Source: a virus. From it: a stretch of 41,472 nucleotides of DNA. The notes beneath the pieces are model-generated. The model saw only the letters and a program-made list of their open reading frames with translations. It was not told where the DNA came from and did not search any database. Position numbers and translations under genes: made by a program. Location: IMG/VR virus record IMGVR_UViG_3300032315_000301, positions 1 to 41,472 of that record; one strand, given 5' to 3'. Shown one piece after another: positions 17,033 through 25,670 of the stretch. Position 1 is the first letter of the stretch. Every line of letters starts with the position of its first letter.

Positions 17033-18820
17033 TTATTGAGCGGCAGGGATCTGCCGGACGACCCGACTTGCCATCTGCGGCCTGCCGGACTCTGACAACC
17101 CGGCCAGCAACTGCTGCATGGCCGGGGGTGCTTGAGGCCCCGCCCCCATGTCCGGGGGACCACTCGGAGCCATCTGATCTGGGGCGGCACCCATCTCGGG
17201 TGTCATGGGCTCGGGGCTTTCAGCCGGACCTTGCGGGGGCGGGGCGAAGGCTGACTTGACAGCCTCCTCAATGGGCACGCCCTTCTTCCGCGCATCCACT
17301 AGGGCAGCGAGCACATCAACGACTTGGCCAGGGTTCTGGCCGCTCGCCGCCATCGACGGGATGGCTTGGGCGTAGCCCTGCACTGATGTGAGAAGCGCGT
17401 CACGCAGCTTCTCGACATCAATGACTTTCTCTTCTTCCGCCACATTCATACTCACGGGGAGATTGCGGCGAACGAAACTCTTGGATGTCAGGCCCGCACC
17501 GAGGGCTTGAAGTGACCACACGAGTGCGCGGTTGGGGTCAAGGCCCGCCATGATGCCGTACTCGTAGGCGACGTTGTAGTTGCCCTTGATGTCACGGCCA
17601 GGCGTGTACTTAAGCTCGTAGGGAGTGCCGTTGTGCGCAGACTGAACAACCTTGGTCTGGTCGGGCCACAGGGCCTCATCCATCTCCAGGCACATGCTGA
17701 TTGAGTCAGCAATCGCTTCACCTAGAACGGCCTGGGTAGTCTTGATGCGAGCGTCGAAGCCGCCCATGAGAGCTTGGACACCACGTCCGGTAACGATGGA
17801 AGCGTCCATGTTTCCGGCGCGAGCTTCCGGGAATCGCGTACCAAGTCGAAGCTCCTCGTCCAGGATTCGTCCCTCAATGAGCGCCGACTGCGGCAGCTCG
17901 AGGGGAACCCTGCGGATCTGCTGAGGATTCTGGCTACGGATGATCGAGTCGGGGCCAAATGCCATCTCCTGCACGTCTGCCGGGAGAGCGATGGGCGCCT
18001 CCACTGCCTTCTGAACCGCCTCCAGGCTGAGCATTGCCAGCTTGGCCTTCGCTGCGTAAACCCAGAGAACGTCGTCAAAAGCGCCTCGCATCTCGTCATC
18101 AATACTGGGGCGGACTGCCACAGCAACAGGTACGCGCTTGATGGGGTTCGCGTATTGCGCGAGGACAAGTGCATCGCGCTCCGGTACGAACAGCACGCAG
18201 CGATCGGCGTCCCACCACTTGACAATTTCAATGGTGGCTTCGCTTGAGCGCCTGGTCTTGTACGGGTCAAGCTTGTCCGCATACTCGGGGAACAGGGCAG
18301 CCAGGTCCGAGACCTTTTTTGTCCAGCGCTTGCCATAGGCGATCACGTTCCCCCATCGATTGAAGTCCACGTAGGCGCCCATGGGATCGTCGACGTGAAT
18401 GTGGGGACGCATGTCGTCGTAGTTCGCCTCGATGCGCAGCGGCAGGAAGCCGTAGGTGTTGAAGCGATCTGCGCCGACCAGTAGGCGTGAGCCGAAGCGG
18501 GAGGCGTAGGGGTAGTAGTTGGCGACCTTGGTGAGTCGATCTGCTCGCGAGCGCTTGGACTCATCGAGGATCGAATCGCCCGCAGCGGTAATGGTCGGCA
18601 TCACGCCCACCATCTCGGCGGTATCCGAGGCGACCACGTCAATGAAGTTGGCCACGATGGGCTTGGGCCACTCGGACGGGAACAGACCGTCGAAGACAAG
18701 CTCGGAGTGCCCCGACCTCACCGCCAGAATGTCCCGCATGCGCTTGTCGCGTTCAGCGTTTTTGCGCTTGAGCACGTCGAAACGAGCGGAGATGTCCTTG
18801 GCGAACTCAGCCAATGTCAC
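17033..18820 (-). CDS. portal protein
   Basis: 595 residues from GTG 18820 with TTTAGGAG upstream, three bases after the terminase stop. The N-terminal region has the usual portal start (RSGHSELVFDGLFPSEWPKP, then an IVANFIDVVASDTAEMVGVMP helix). The centre has YVDFNRWGNVIAYGKRW and a long helical stem, and the C-terminal 80 residues are Pro/Met/Gly-rich. The length and the order terminase-portal are typical. It forms the dodecameric ring for DNA entry and exit. The family call is by architecture. Confidence 0.85.
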   Translation of the reverse strand: MTLAEFAKDISARFDVLKRKNAERDKRMRDILAVRSGHSELVFDGLFPSEWPKPIVANFIDVVASDTAEMVGVMPTITAAGDSILDESKRSRADRLTKVANYYPYASRFGSRLLVGADRFNTYGFLPLRIEANYDDMRPHIHVDDPMGAYVDFNRWGNVIAYGKRWTKKVSDLAALFPEYADKLDPYKTRRSSEATIEIVKWWDADRCVLFVPERDALVLAQYANPIKRVPVAVAVRPSIDDEMRGAFDDVLWVYAAKAKLAMLSLEAVQKAVEAPIALPADVQEMAFGPDSIIRSQNPQQIRRVPLELPQSALIEGRILDEELRLGTRFPEARAGNMDASIVTGRGVQALMGGFDARIKTTQAVLGEAIADSISMCLEMDEALWPDQTKVVQSAHNGTPYELKYTPGRDIKGNYNVAYEYGIMAGLDPNRALVWSLQALGAGLTSKSFVRRNLPVSMNVAEEEKVIDVEKLRDALLTSVQGYAQAIPSMAASGQNPGQVVDVLAALVDARKKGVPIEEAVKSAFAPPPQGPAESPEPMTPEMGAAPDQMAPSGPPDMGAGPQAPPAMQQLLAGLSESGRPQMASRVVRQIPAAQ

Positions 18821-18822
18821 TC

Positions 18823-20709
18823 CTAAAGGTAGACGGACTGGCTTTCAGCCCATTCGTCGAGATTGATCACCATCTGCCGCGTCTTATCCCGGTCGGACAG
18901 CATCTTGTTGGGCATGTGCCAGGTTTGGTGCTTGCGAGCGCTGGAGAGCACGCGCCGTGCAGACAGCTCCGCAAACCACAGGGCCATCACGGTGTCCTGC
19001 TTGCGATGCTTGGTCTTGACTGCCGGACTCCACGACACCAACTGCTCCACAAGCAAACGCACCCCAGGTGCAGTCGCGGTCGGCAGCTCGATCAGGTTGT
19101 CCTTCTGGTGCTGGCGCAGTCCGGTCTTGGGATCTTGTGCGACAGTGCCGAACAATCCCGACATGGAGGCAACCCCGAAGTCGGGGTCCATCTTGTTCGA
19201 GCCCGTGTGGTGCGGCCTGAGCACGATGCCCTTGTTTGCCAGGTACTGGCGCAGGATCTCGTCCTGTGACAGGTACCCCTGGAAGGCGTTCTCCTCGATC
19301 ACCCATTCGCTGGGCTGGTACACCTCGGTCATCTCCGAGATGAGCTCGCGGATCTGCATCGGGGTGGGCGAGGAGATGACGCGCATATCCAGCACCCACC
19401 GCTTGCCCGTCTGTCTGTCGACACTCAAGGCAACAGCCGCACAATCTCCGGCAATAGCCGGGTCCATCGCGCAGATCGTGTAAAAGCCGTCGATGTTGTC
19501 CGGGTGGGCAGCCAGATTCGGATTCAGCGGGGCCGGAGTTCTGCGTCCATTGACGCATCCGCGCACCGCCACCGCATCGAAGGTGGCATTCTCCTCGACA
19601 TCTTGCTGCTGGTAGATGAGTGACCACTTAGTGGCGCCCACCTCGTTGCGCACCTGGGCGAGCCGTTTACCCGTCCAGCGGGGGTAGACCCCGTCACTGA
19701 CAGGTTCATCCGCTTCGCTCATCGGCTCGTCGGTGACGGGCCATAGTGTCTGCCAGTCATCCTCGGAGTCCGCGTACTTGAGCACCGCGGGCATAGCCAG
19801 GTAGGACCAAGGAACCACGCTATCGGCGTAGTGATCAGGGTTGCGTAGCTCTCGATACAGATCCATCGGGGCGACGCGAGTACCCACCACCAGGAGCTGA
19901 CCGTCCGACAGGCGGGAAGCGACTTCCTGGCGAATCCAATCCATCTGGGATTCCCACTGGCCTGCATTGGCGAGCGTGACCGTATCGTCCAGAATGATCA
20001 GGTCTGCGCGGTTTCCATAAATCTGGCCACCCATGCCGACAGCTTCGACACTGGGGTCCTTGGATCCGTCCTGAGCTTCACCACCCAGGTAGACCTTGGT
20101 GGCTGACCACTGGTCAGACGCCGCGCGCCACCCCTCAGGGGGTCCAAACGCGAGCTGGAACTTCGCGTACCTCGGGTGGGTCATGCGCTGCTTGATCGCG
20201 TAAAGGAACTTCTTGGCCTGATCCTGGGTCTTGGAGACAATCATGACCTTGAGGTTGGGGTTCTTGGCCAGGCGGTAGGTGACGTACTCGATGGTGATCG
20301 TCATCGACTTCGCGTGGTTGGGGGGAATATTGATCAAGACGCGCTTGGAGCCCCGGGATCCGGGCTCGTAGATCATCGAGGGGTGGACCCAGGCGGGTTC
20401 ACGTCCCTCCAGGATGTCGATCATGTTCTGCTGGTGGGGCCAGATCTTTCGACCCAGGTACTCCTCGCAGAACTCCGCGAACTCCCCCACCTGCATCTGG
20501 CGGAGGTCGGGATTCGATACGACATTTCGGATCGCGTCGATCTTGGTGGCCCAGTCCCGGTCGGTACGCCGCTGTCCCTCGTACCAGGAACGGGAGCGCC
20601 CGACAATCTGGAGGGCCTCCGCGACGTTCGACCCCTGTCGAAGCAGCTCCTCGAGCTGCGTGCGGATCAGCTCGGCTGGCTTGTTGTCTCGCTTCTTGTA
20701 TTGAGCCAT
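18823..20709 (-). CDS. terminase large subunit
   Basis: 628 residues, the DNA-packaging motor. Residues 28-45 look like a small helix-turn-helix (NVAEALQIVGRSRSWYEG), perhaps replacing part of a small subunit. The ATPase has a Walker A variant PPNHAKS (129-135), Walker B LIILDD (237-242) and VGTR (275-278). The RNase H-like nuclease has DPAIAGD (416-422) and EENAF (472-476). No separate small terminase is recognised in the window; the 21540-22067 product is the only upstream minus-strand candidate, and weakly so. Confidence 0.92.
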   Translation of the reverse strand: MAQYKKRDNKPAELIRTQLEELLRQGSNVAEALQIVGRSRSWYEGQRRTDRDWATKIDAIRNVVSNPDLRQMQVGEFAEFCEEYLGRKIWPHQQNMIDILEGREPAWVHPSMIYEPGSRGSKRVLINIPPNHAKSMTITIEYVTYRLAKNPNLKVMIVSKTQDQAKKFLYAIKQRMTHPRYAKFQLAFGPPEGWRAASDQWSATKVYLGGEAQDGSKDPSVEAVGMGGQIYGNRADLIILDDTVTLANAGQWESQMDWIRQEVASRLSDGQLLVVGTRVAPMDLYRELRNPDHYADSVVPWSYLAMPAVLKYADSEDDWQTLWPVTDEPMSEADEPVSDGVYPRWTGKRLAQVRNEVGATKWSLIYQQQDVEENATFDAVAVRGCVNGRRTPAPLNPNLAAHPDNIDGFYTICAMDPAIAGDCAAVALSVDRQTGKRWVLDMRVISSPTPMQIRELISEMTEVYQPSEWVIEENAFQGYLSQDEILRQYLANKGIVLRPHHTGSNKMDPDFGVASMSGLFGTVAQDPKTGLRQHQKDNLIELPTATAPGVRLLVEQLVSWSPAVKTKHRKQDTVMALWFAELSARRVLSSARKHQTWHMPNKMLSDRDKTRQMVINLDEWAESQSVYL

Positions 20710-21485
20710 AACAAAGCCTCCTAGTGTCGAGCCTCAACCCACCCGTCCGGCTCGACGCCCCACGTCGGGACGGCGGGGAGGGGGTTGGGAGCGAGACACG
20801 TCCACGACAGCCCGCTACCGGGCTGCGTGATGAGGGGCCCTAAGGGAGCACCCGTAGGGGGTGCTCCTGAGAGCGAGCCCCTGAGGCCCCCCGCCCCTTC
20901 TCCCTGGGGGGTCGAAGGGGCTCTAGGGGAGAAAAGGCTTCTAATAGGTAAGGAGGCTTGCATCAGCCCCCCATGCAAGGCCACAGGCCGTGTGATCTGC
21001 GTCACAGGGCTCTGACGTGGGCAAACAATCCTTGGAATCTGCCCAAGAGCTTCCTGAGGGGGTGGGGGAATTGGCGGAAATTAGTGAGGGGGCAGGGTAT
21101 TCGGGGTGGAGGGGGGTATTAACAATCCCCGGGTCGAGCTGTCCGATTGGCCGGGATCGTCCCGATTCGACATAAGGGCTGACATGGGCTCATCTCCGCG
21201 CACACGCGCGCATGACGCGCGCGAAACACGCGCACGCGAGCACGCTCGCATGGTCCTAATACCGTTCACCTGACAGGGCCGGGCGCACGACGTGGCTCTA
21301 ATGGCGGGATGAGATCACAGGACGCCCGCTACGGGCCCTAGGAAGGCCGTAGACGCGACAGGATGCGGGCAGGGTAGTCCGGTTAGGGTCCGGGACGATC
21401 GGGCCGCTACGGGCCCGACAGGGCCGCCAGGGTGGGAACTCACCTGGTCGCACGCCCGAGCTCGAGGGCGCTCGAGCGCGGACAT
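20710..21485. other. G+C-rich non-coding region upstream of terminase
   Basis: About 775 bases without a convincing gene; the open frames here lack ribosome sites and protein-like composition. It holds a perfect 9-bp stem-loop (20845-20867), G tracts near 20870-20930 and 21055-21120, an alternating purine-pyrimidine stretch of CG and CA dinucleotides near 21197-21240, and the repeated unit CGCTACGGGCCC near 21329 and 21410. The position before terminase suits a packaging start (cos or pac), late promoter or origin. None is proven by sequence. Confidence 0.5.
20845..20867. repeat. perfect 9-bp stem-loop
   Basis: GGAGCACCC and GGGTGCTCC flank a 5-nt loop in the non-coding region before terminase. 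It could serve as a transcript hairpin or a protein-binding palindrome; nothing decides which. Confidence 0.5.
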
Positions 21486-21490
21486 GAGAA

Positions 21491-21520
21491 AGGGCCCGAC
21501 CCCTTGCGGGATCGGGCCCT
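21491..21520 (-). terminator. terminator after the 21540-22067 gene
   Basis: A 9-bp stem (AGGGCCCGA / TCGGGCCCT) with a CCC/GGG inner extension lies about 20 bases past the stop on the minus strand, followed by TTTCTC. It probably separates this gene from the packaging and late region. Confidence 0.6.
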
Positions 21521-21539
21521 CTCGGGCGTGCGGCGTGCG

Positions 21540-22067
21540 CTAGCGCGCACCCGCCAGCAGGGGCGCGAGCATCGCCGCGAGCGCGGCGAGTGCGTCACTC
21601 GAGGAATCCGGGGCCGACTCGAGGGGCGCGACCTCGAGGGGCGCGCCCGTGGTCACGACCACGGGCGACCCGTGAGTGCGGCAGGCGCCCGACGGCCCTA
21701 CCAGGAGCGTGCAAGGCGTCCCCTTGCGCGTCGGCACCCCGCACGCGCCAGCACCGGGCGCGACCTCGAGGGCCGGGGCCGCGTGGTGCGGTGGCCGCCA
21801 TCCCACCGGGGCCCCGGTGGCAAACGGCGCGAGGACGTCCGCGCACGCGCGGCCGCGCTCAGTCACGCGCACGTTCCATGCACGCTTGTCGGCAGGCTCG
21901 CCGGCCAGGCTCTCGAGTACGGCCCCGTCGGGGCCGATAACGACGGCGAGACCGTCGCGCCGCATGGACTGGACGTGCATACGCTCACCCCGTGACAGTG
22001 CGCCGTAGGTGACGGTCGAGCCGGACGTGAGGGCCGCCAAGATGGCGGCGTAGTTGCGATCGGACAT
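21540..22067 (-). CDS. probable regulator with C-terminal zinc-finger-like motif
   Basis: 175 residues from ATG 22067, with AAGGAA upstream. The N-terminal region (SDRNYAAILAALTSGSTVTY, then GALSRGERMHVQSMRRDGLAVVIGPD) looks like a small winged-helix domain. Next comes NVRVTERGRACADVL, an Ala/Pro/Gly-rich stretch, and a Cys/His motif ACGVPTRKGTPC with CRTHG, a short zinc-finger pattern common in actinobacterial proteins. It is transcribed away from the amidoligase cassette. A terminase small subunit is a weaker alternative. Confidence 0.55.
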   Translation of the reverse strand: MSDRNYAAILAALTSGSTVTYGALSRGERMHVQSMRRDGLAVVIGPDGAVLESLAGEPADKRAWNVRVTERGRACADVLAPFATGAPVGWRPPHHAAPALEVAPGAGACGVPTRKGTPCTLLVGPSGACRTHGSPVVVTTGAPLEVAPLESAPDSSSDALAALAAMLAPLLAGAR

Positions 22068-22337
22068 TGATCGGTTCCTTCCGTGATGGGCCGGGGTGGA
22101 TCCCCGACCGCTGACACCATGGTGACATGCCAACACAGAATGCATACACATCGGGCATCGAGCCCGCCTCCCACGCGCATGCGCGCGCGAGCGGGGACGG
22201 GTGTGTAGGTGACGGGTACCGTGCAGGCACCGCCTGCGCGCACGGAGCTGGCCCCATTTCGAGGCTTGTCAAGTACCGAATTTCCCTTGCAAACAAAGGG
22301 ATTTCTGGCATTGCAGGATGCTTGCTGGAAACTTGCT

Positions 22338-22346
22338 GCTATCCTG
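22338..22346 (+). promoter_or_regulatory. candidate extended minus-10 element or repressor site
   Basis: TGCTATCCT matches a TGnTAnnnT extended minus-10 and sits about 88 bases before the amidoligase start. The core GCTATCC recurs at three other gene boundaries, so it could equally be a repeated protein-binding site. Confidence 0.3.
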
Positions 22347-22351
22347 GTATC

Positions 22352-22388
22352 GCCCCATCGGGAGTCCTCCCCCGGCTCCCGGTGGGGC
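22352..22388 (+). promoter_or_regulatory. leader stem-loop before the amidoligase gene
   Basis: A 13-bp stem (GCCCCATCGGGAG / CTCCCGGTGGGGC, one G-U) with an 11-nt loop lies 45 bases before the start codon and would be in the mRNA leader. There is no T run, so attenuation or mRNA protection is likelier than simple termination. Confidence 0.5.
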
Positions 22389-22433
22389 ATCTCACATCTG
22401 ATACGCAACATACACACACGATTGGAGATTGCG

Positions 22434-23594
22434 ATGACTGACGTGCATGTGCCTCCCGATGAGGCGACCGAGGTTGAGCCGTGCTCATGTGACTGGGCGT
22501 CCTTGTATGCACACACCACGATATGCAGTGACGATCCTCACCCTGACTTCCCCGACCTGTGCTACGCGCACGGTCGTGACGCACGCACGTGTGACTGGTG
22601 CGGCCGTACCATGCACCGCCACGACACGTACTACTGCAACCATCCCGCCGCCAACATATGCGAGTCGTGCTACTACGACTTCGTCGCAAACTGCGAACAC
22701 TGCGGTGAATACTACAGCACGGACGACTACAGCGGGTGCCCGCACGACTGCGCGGACGACTACAGCGGGTGCCCGCACGACTGCGGCCGGGATGCTCGGT
22801 TGCTCAACTACGGGTACAAGCCCTACCCCGTGTTCCACGACGTCGACGGCCAAGTCTCACCCGTGCCCGGCGTGGTGTACATGGGCGTGGAGTTGGAGAT
22901 GGAGTCCAACGATCACGTCGTAAACGACTGTGTGGACGTGATCGACCGGCACCTCGGTTCGTTCGCGTACTGCAAGGAGGATGGTTCGCTCTATCACGGG
23001 CTCGAAATGGTGACGCACCCGTTCACCCTAGAGTACGCACACAAGCCCAACCTGTGGTCAGTCCTCCACGAACTGCGTCGCATGGGCTGCCGGTCGTGGA
23101 ACACCACGACCTGCGGTATGCACATCCACGTCTCACGCACAGCGTTCGACGGCTCGGCTCACCTGTTCCGCTTCACCCAACTCGTGCTCAAGAACGAGCC
23201 TGCGTGCACGTCCTTCGCCGGTCGGAAGAACGACACGTACGCATCGTTCCGTGATGGCTACCAGCCAGGCTTCCTCGCCAAGGTCATCAAGGGTCGTGAG
23301 CACGGCTCACGTGGAGCGATCAACCTACAGAACGGCTCCACCGTAGAGGTGCGCATGTTCCGTGGGAGCCTGCGCATCAACCGATTGCTCGCCAACCTGG
23401 AGTTCGTACACGCAGCCGTCGAGTACACCCGTGAGCTGACGGTTCCGCAGGTCGCTACTGGCGGCCTGTCATGGCGGGCATTTGCAACATGGATCACCGA
23501 CTATCGCAACACGTACTCGAACCTGTTCGAGTACCTCTCGCTCGACCCCGCCACCCCCAACACCAGCACACACGTAGACATCACGTCGTTCTAA
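22434..23594 (+). CDS. amidoligase-family enzyme with N-terminal zinc-binding region
   Basis: 386 residues from ATG 22434 (GGAG 8 bases upstream). Residues 17-117 are Cys/His-rich (CDWCGRTM, ICESCYYDFVANCEHC) and contain a perfect internal duplication. The glutamine-synthetase-like COOH-NH2 ligase part spans about 146-340: YMGVELEME (149-157), KEDGSL (181-186), LEMVTHPF, CGMHIHVS (227-234), AINLQN and VEVRMFRGS (304-312), the family's metal, ATP and substrate motifs. Such enzymes ligate amines to carboxylates using ATP. The adjacent amidotransferase suggests a joint pathway; the substrate is unknown. Confidence 0.85.
   Translation: MTDVHVPPDEATEVEPCSCDWASLYAHTTICSDDPHPDFPDLCYAHGRDARTCDWCGRTMHRHDTYYCNHPAANICESCYYDFVANCEHCGEYYSTDDYSGCPHDCADDYSGCPHDCGRDARLLNYGYKPYPVFHDVDGQVSPVPGVVYMGVELEMESNDHVVNDCVDVIDRHLGSFAYCKEDGSLYHGLEMVTHPFTLEYAHKPNLWSVLHELRRMGCRSWNTTTCGMHIHVSRTAFDGSAHLFRFTQLVLKNEPACTSFAGRKNDTYASFRDGYQPGFLAKVIKGREHGSRGAINLQNGSTVEVRMFRGSLRINRLLANLEFVHAAVEYTRELTVPQVATGGLSWRAFATWITDYRNTYSNLFEYLSLDPATPNTSTHVDITSF
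22720..22785 (+). repeat. exact 33-bp tandem duplication inside the amidoligase gene
   Basis: Two identical 33-base units (22720-22752 and 22753-22785) encode a repeated DDYSGCPHDC segment, in frame, adding two Cys and one His. This looks recent because not a single base differs. Confidence 0.9.
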
Positions 23595-23606
23595 GGAGAT
23601 CAGATC

Positions 23607-24461
23607 ATGTGCTTGCTCACACTCACACTGCCCAATGCAACACCCAACTACGAGCGCCTGTACGTGGCGGCAGACAACAACCCTGACGGGTTCGGCTTCG
23701 CCGTACACACAGGCGATGACCTGCTCGTCGTGCGTTCGATGGATGCCGACTGGATCATCGACAAGTACGCAGAAGCGCGCGCCGACTATCACGACAGGCC
23801 CTCGATCTTCCACCTACGCCTGGCTACACACGGCGCAGTCGACCTGACCAACTGCCATCCGTTCTACACGGACAAGCACAAGCACACCGTGCTCGCACAC
23901 AACGGCGTCCTGCCAGTCGATCTGCCCAAGGGTGAGACTCGATCCGACACACGTTGGTTCGCGGAGGAATACTTCCCCCGTCACGTGAGCATGTCGCAAC
24001 TCAACTCACGTAAGGCTCGACGCAAGTTGCGCAAGACGATCGGGTCGTACAACAAGATCGCCCTGCTCACGACCGAGGCTGACTCCGATGCGCAGTGGCG
24101 CATCATCAACGAGGCAGCCGGCCATTGGCACAACGGCACGTGGTACAGCAACGACTCCTACAACGTGCGCATGTACTCATACCCCAAGTCGTGGTCCTTC
24201 GGCAAGCCGTCGGCCCTCGACGACGAGGACATCCTGCTCGACGACGACCCCACGCAGGATGTACACGAGCTGTGCATGACGTGCGGATCGGTGCTGTCCG
24301 ACGACGAGGTTCACATGTGGGGAGAGTGTGCAATCTGCGGATCGTGCGTCATGTGCAGCGAGCCGCTCGGCTACTGCATGTGCTACCACGCACCCGAGCG
24401 TGAGCACAACACGCGCTACTCGTACGACAACTCCTTCTACCAGGAGGTGTTGTCCCGATGA
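23607..24461 (+). CDS. class II glutamine amidotransferase-like protein with C-terminal cysteine cluster
   Basis: 284 residues from ATG 23607 after AAGGAGATCAGATC. After Met removal Cys2 would be the N-terminal nucleophile (MCLLTL). Further class II (Ntn-hydrolase) signatures are NNPDGFGFA (24-32), FHLRLATHG (68-76), LAHNGV (96-101) and SDTRW (113-117). Residues about 225-270 add CMTCG, CAICGSCVMC and YCMCYH, a zinc-ribbon-like module. It would release ammonia from glutamine for a partner, plausibly the preceding amidoligase. No synthase domain is fused, so it needs a separate acceptor enzyme. Confidence 0.82.
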   Translation: MCLLTLTLPNATPNYERLYVAADNNPDGFGFAVHTGDDLLVVRSMDADWIIDKYAEARADYHDRPSIFHLRLATHGAVDLTNCHPFYTDKHKHTVLAHNGVLPVDLPKGETRSDTRWFAEEYFPRHVSMSQLNSRKARRKLRKTIGSYNKIALLTTEADSDAQWRIINEAAGHWHNGTWYSNDSYNVRMYSYPKSWSFGKPSALDDEDILLDDDPTQDVHELCMTCGSVLSDDEVHMWGECAICGSCVMCSEPLGYCMCYHAPEREHNTRYSYDNSFYQEVLSR

Positions 24462-24556
24462 GGCTCACATCACGTGGCCACGCTGTCGTAGGCGTGGCCT
24501 ATCTGCTGCTAGTCCTCACGAGCATGGCGCTCGTGGGTTACATCGAGTCACTTTAG
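24458..24556 (+). CDS. 32-residue single-span membrane protein
   Basis: ATG overlaps the previous stop (ATGA). After MRLTSRGHA the stretch VVGVAYLLLVLTSMALVG is a clear transmembrane segment, ending YIESL. The tight coupling to the amidotransferase gene suggests co-production; it could recruit the pair to the membrane (inference). Too short for a family call. Confidence 0.6.
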   Translation: MRLTSRGHAVVGVAYLLLVLTSMALVGYIESL

Positions 24557-24568
24557 GAGGTGGCCCGC

Positions 24569-24799
24569 ATGAGTACCGCACCCGCTACACCTGTCGCACC
24601 CGGCATGTCCGGCTTTGACCAGGCCGTGCATTACCTGGCACGACAGTTCTACCTGGCCCTGTGTGAGATGCGTGGGTTCGATCGCATCGACCCCCCGCCC
24701 CACACCCCCAGGTGGGCAACCGATTACGCACAGATATCCGTGTCATACCTCGGGTATGACGATGAAGCACTCGTCCAGCTCGCACGTGATTACAAGTGA
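24569..24799 (+). CDS. small phage protein, function unknown
   Basis: 76 residues from ATG 24569, which has TAGGAGG at good spacing. Ala/Pro-rich start, helix FDQAVHYLARQFYLALCEMR, and an end ISVSYLGYDDEALVQLARDY. No family is recognised. Co-directional and closely spaced with its neighbours, so part of the cassette operon. Confidence 0.65.
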   Translation: MSTAPATPVAPGMSGFDQAVHYLARQFYLALCEMRGFDRIDPPPHTPRWATDYAQISVSYLGYDDEALVQLARDYK

Positions 24800-24813
24800 T
24801 GGGAGATAGCAAC

Positions 24814-25281
24814 ATGACAACGACATTCGAAACCGCTAGCATTGAGAGCACTGCCAATTACACGTGGTACCTGCTCACCCATGAGGGGCACCTGCCCCCC
24901 ACGCAGATCGACTACCTGTACGGGGCCATGCGTGACCTGCGCATTCGTGATGAGGTCATCCGCCTCACGGTGCAGCAGCAGGACGTCAGGCCCGTGTGGA
25001 CAGCCATCGGCCATCACCTGAGCGAGGTCATGGACAGCAGCACGGTAATCAACGGTCACGCAGGCACGATCATGGCGATCATGGCATGGCTCGATGGTGA
25101 TGACGACTGGGCCTTCAAGGCCCTGCACAAAGTGCTTGATGCAGATCCAGACCACTCACTCGCAGACATCATTCACAGGTGTATCGAGAGTGGCCTCCCT
25201 CCACAGGTGTGGCTGGCCGGGATGAGCAACATGACCCGCGCCATGTGCCTGCACCTGACCGACAAGGAGGAGCAGTCATGA
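24814..25281 (+). CDS. DUF4192-like protein
   Basis: 155 residues; ATG 24814 chosen for GGGAGA upstream rather than the earlier in-frame ATG. The pattern YGAMRDLRIRDEVIRLT, then MAIMAWLDGDDDWAFKALHK, DPDHSLADII and ESGLPPQVW is that of DUF4192, a domain of unknown function common in actinobacteria and their phages. The phage copy appears to lack part of the N-terminal section. Supports an actinobacterial host. Confidence 0.75.
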   Translation: MTTTFETASIESTANYTWYLLTHEGHLPPTQIDYLYGAMRDLRIRDEVIRLTVQQQDVRPVWTAIGHHLSEVMDSSTVINGHAGTIMAIMAWLDGDDDWAFKALHKVLDADPDHSLADIIHRCIESGLPPQVWLAGMSNMTRAMCLHLTDKEEQS

Positions 25282-25670
25282 GCACGGCAACCAAGGTGAC
25301 CTACACGTACGAGGACGTACTCGCTGAGTTGCGGGAGATCATCAGGGGTCGAGAAGGCTACGTGTACAAGGCACCGGAGGATTGCGAGGGTACGTGCGTC
25401 AACTTCCACATGGGTGAGCCGTCGTGTCTAGTCGGGCATTGGCTTGCCATGCACGGGGTCACGGGCACATTCTTCCGTGACAATATGATCCCAGCATCGG
25501 CCACCGTGAGTGACCTGTTCTGCGGAAACGCTCACGTGATGCCCATACAGGTAGACGAACCTGCCCGCATACTGCTCCTCATGGTACAGGAGAGGCAAGA
25601 CTCGGGCAGCACTTGGGGCAACGCAGTTGAGTTCTCCAGTCGTGATGTTGTAGAAGAATACACATCATGA
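25278..25670 (+). CDS. conserved small phage protein, function unknown
   Basis: 130 residues; ATG overlaps the preceding stop (ATGA) and GGAGGAG is upstream. Contains VYKAPEDCEGTCVNFHMGEP, SCLVGHWLAMHGV and a helical C-terminus; three Cys and two His in the centre might bind metal. I recognise similar small proteins from actinobacterial phages without known function. Confidence 0.65.
   Translation: MSTATKVTYTYEDVLAELREIIRGREGYVYKAPEDCEGTCVNFHMGEPSCLVGHWLAMHGVTGTFFRDNMIPASATVSDLFCGNAHVMPIQVDEPARILLLMVQERQDSGSTWGNAVEFSSRDVVEEYTS

Larger units (their letters stand above)
22068..22433. promoter_or_regulatory. divergent control region for the accessory cassette
   Basis: The 366 bases between the minus-strand regulator and the plus-strand amidoligase gene have no gene with support. 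They contain a direct repeat CTTGCTG (22321-22327, 22332-22338; 11-base period), an extended minus-10-like TGCTATCCT (22338-22346), a large stem-loop (22352-22388) and GCAACATACACACA (22405-22418), which recurs at 27031. No good minus-35 is visible. Operator function of the repeat is an inference. Confidence 0.4.

Noticed and set aside
20785-21269. Short open frames in the gene-free region before terminase
   Set aside because: Composition reflects G+C bias, no ribosome sites and no recognisable motifs.
22209-22433. Upstream extension of the amidoligase frame
   Set aside because: It crosses the leader hairpin and repeats, whereas ATG 22434 has GGAG at good spacing and starts the conserved protein.
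22720-22785. CRISPR-like repeat
   Set aside because: Only two directly adjacent copies without spacers, inside a coding frame; no repeat-spacer array was seen anywhere.
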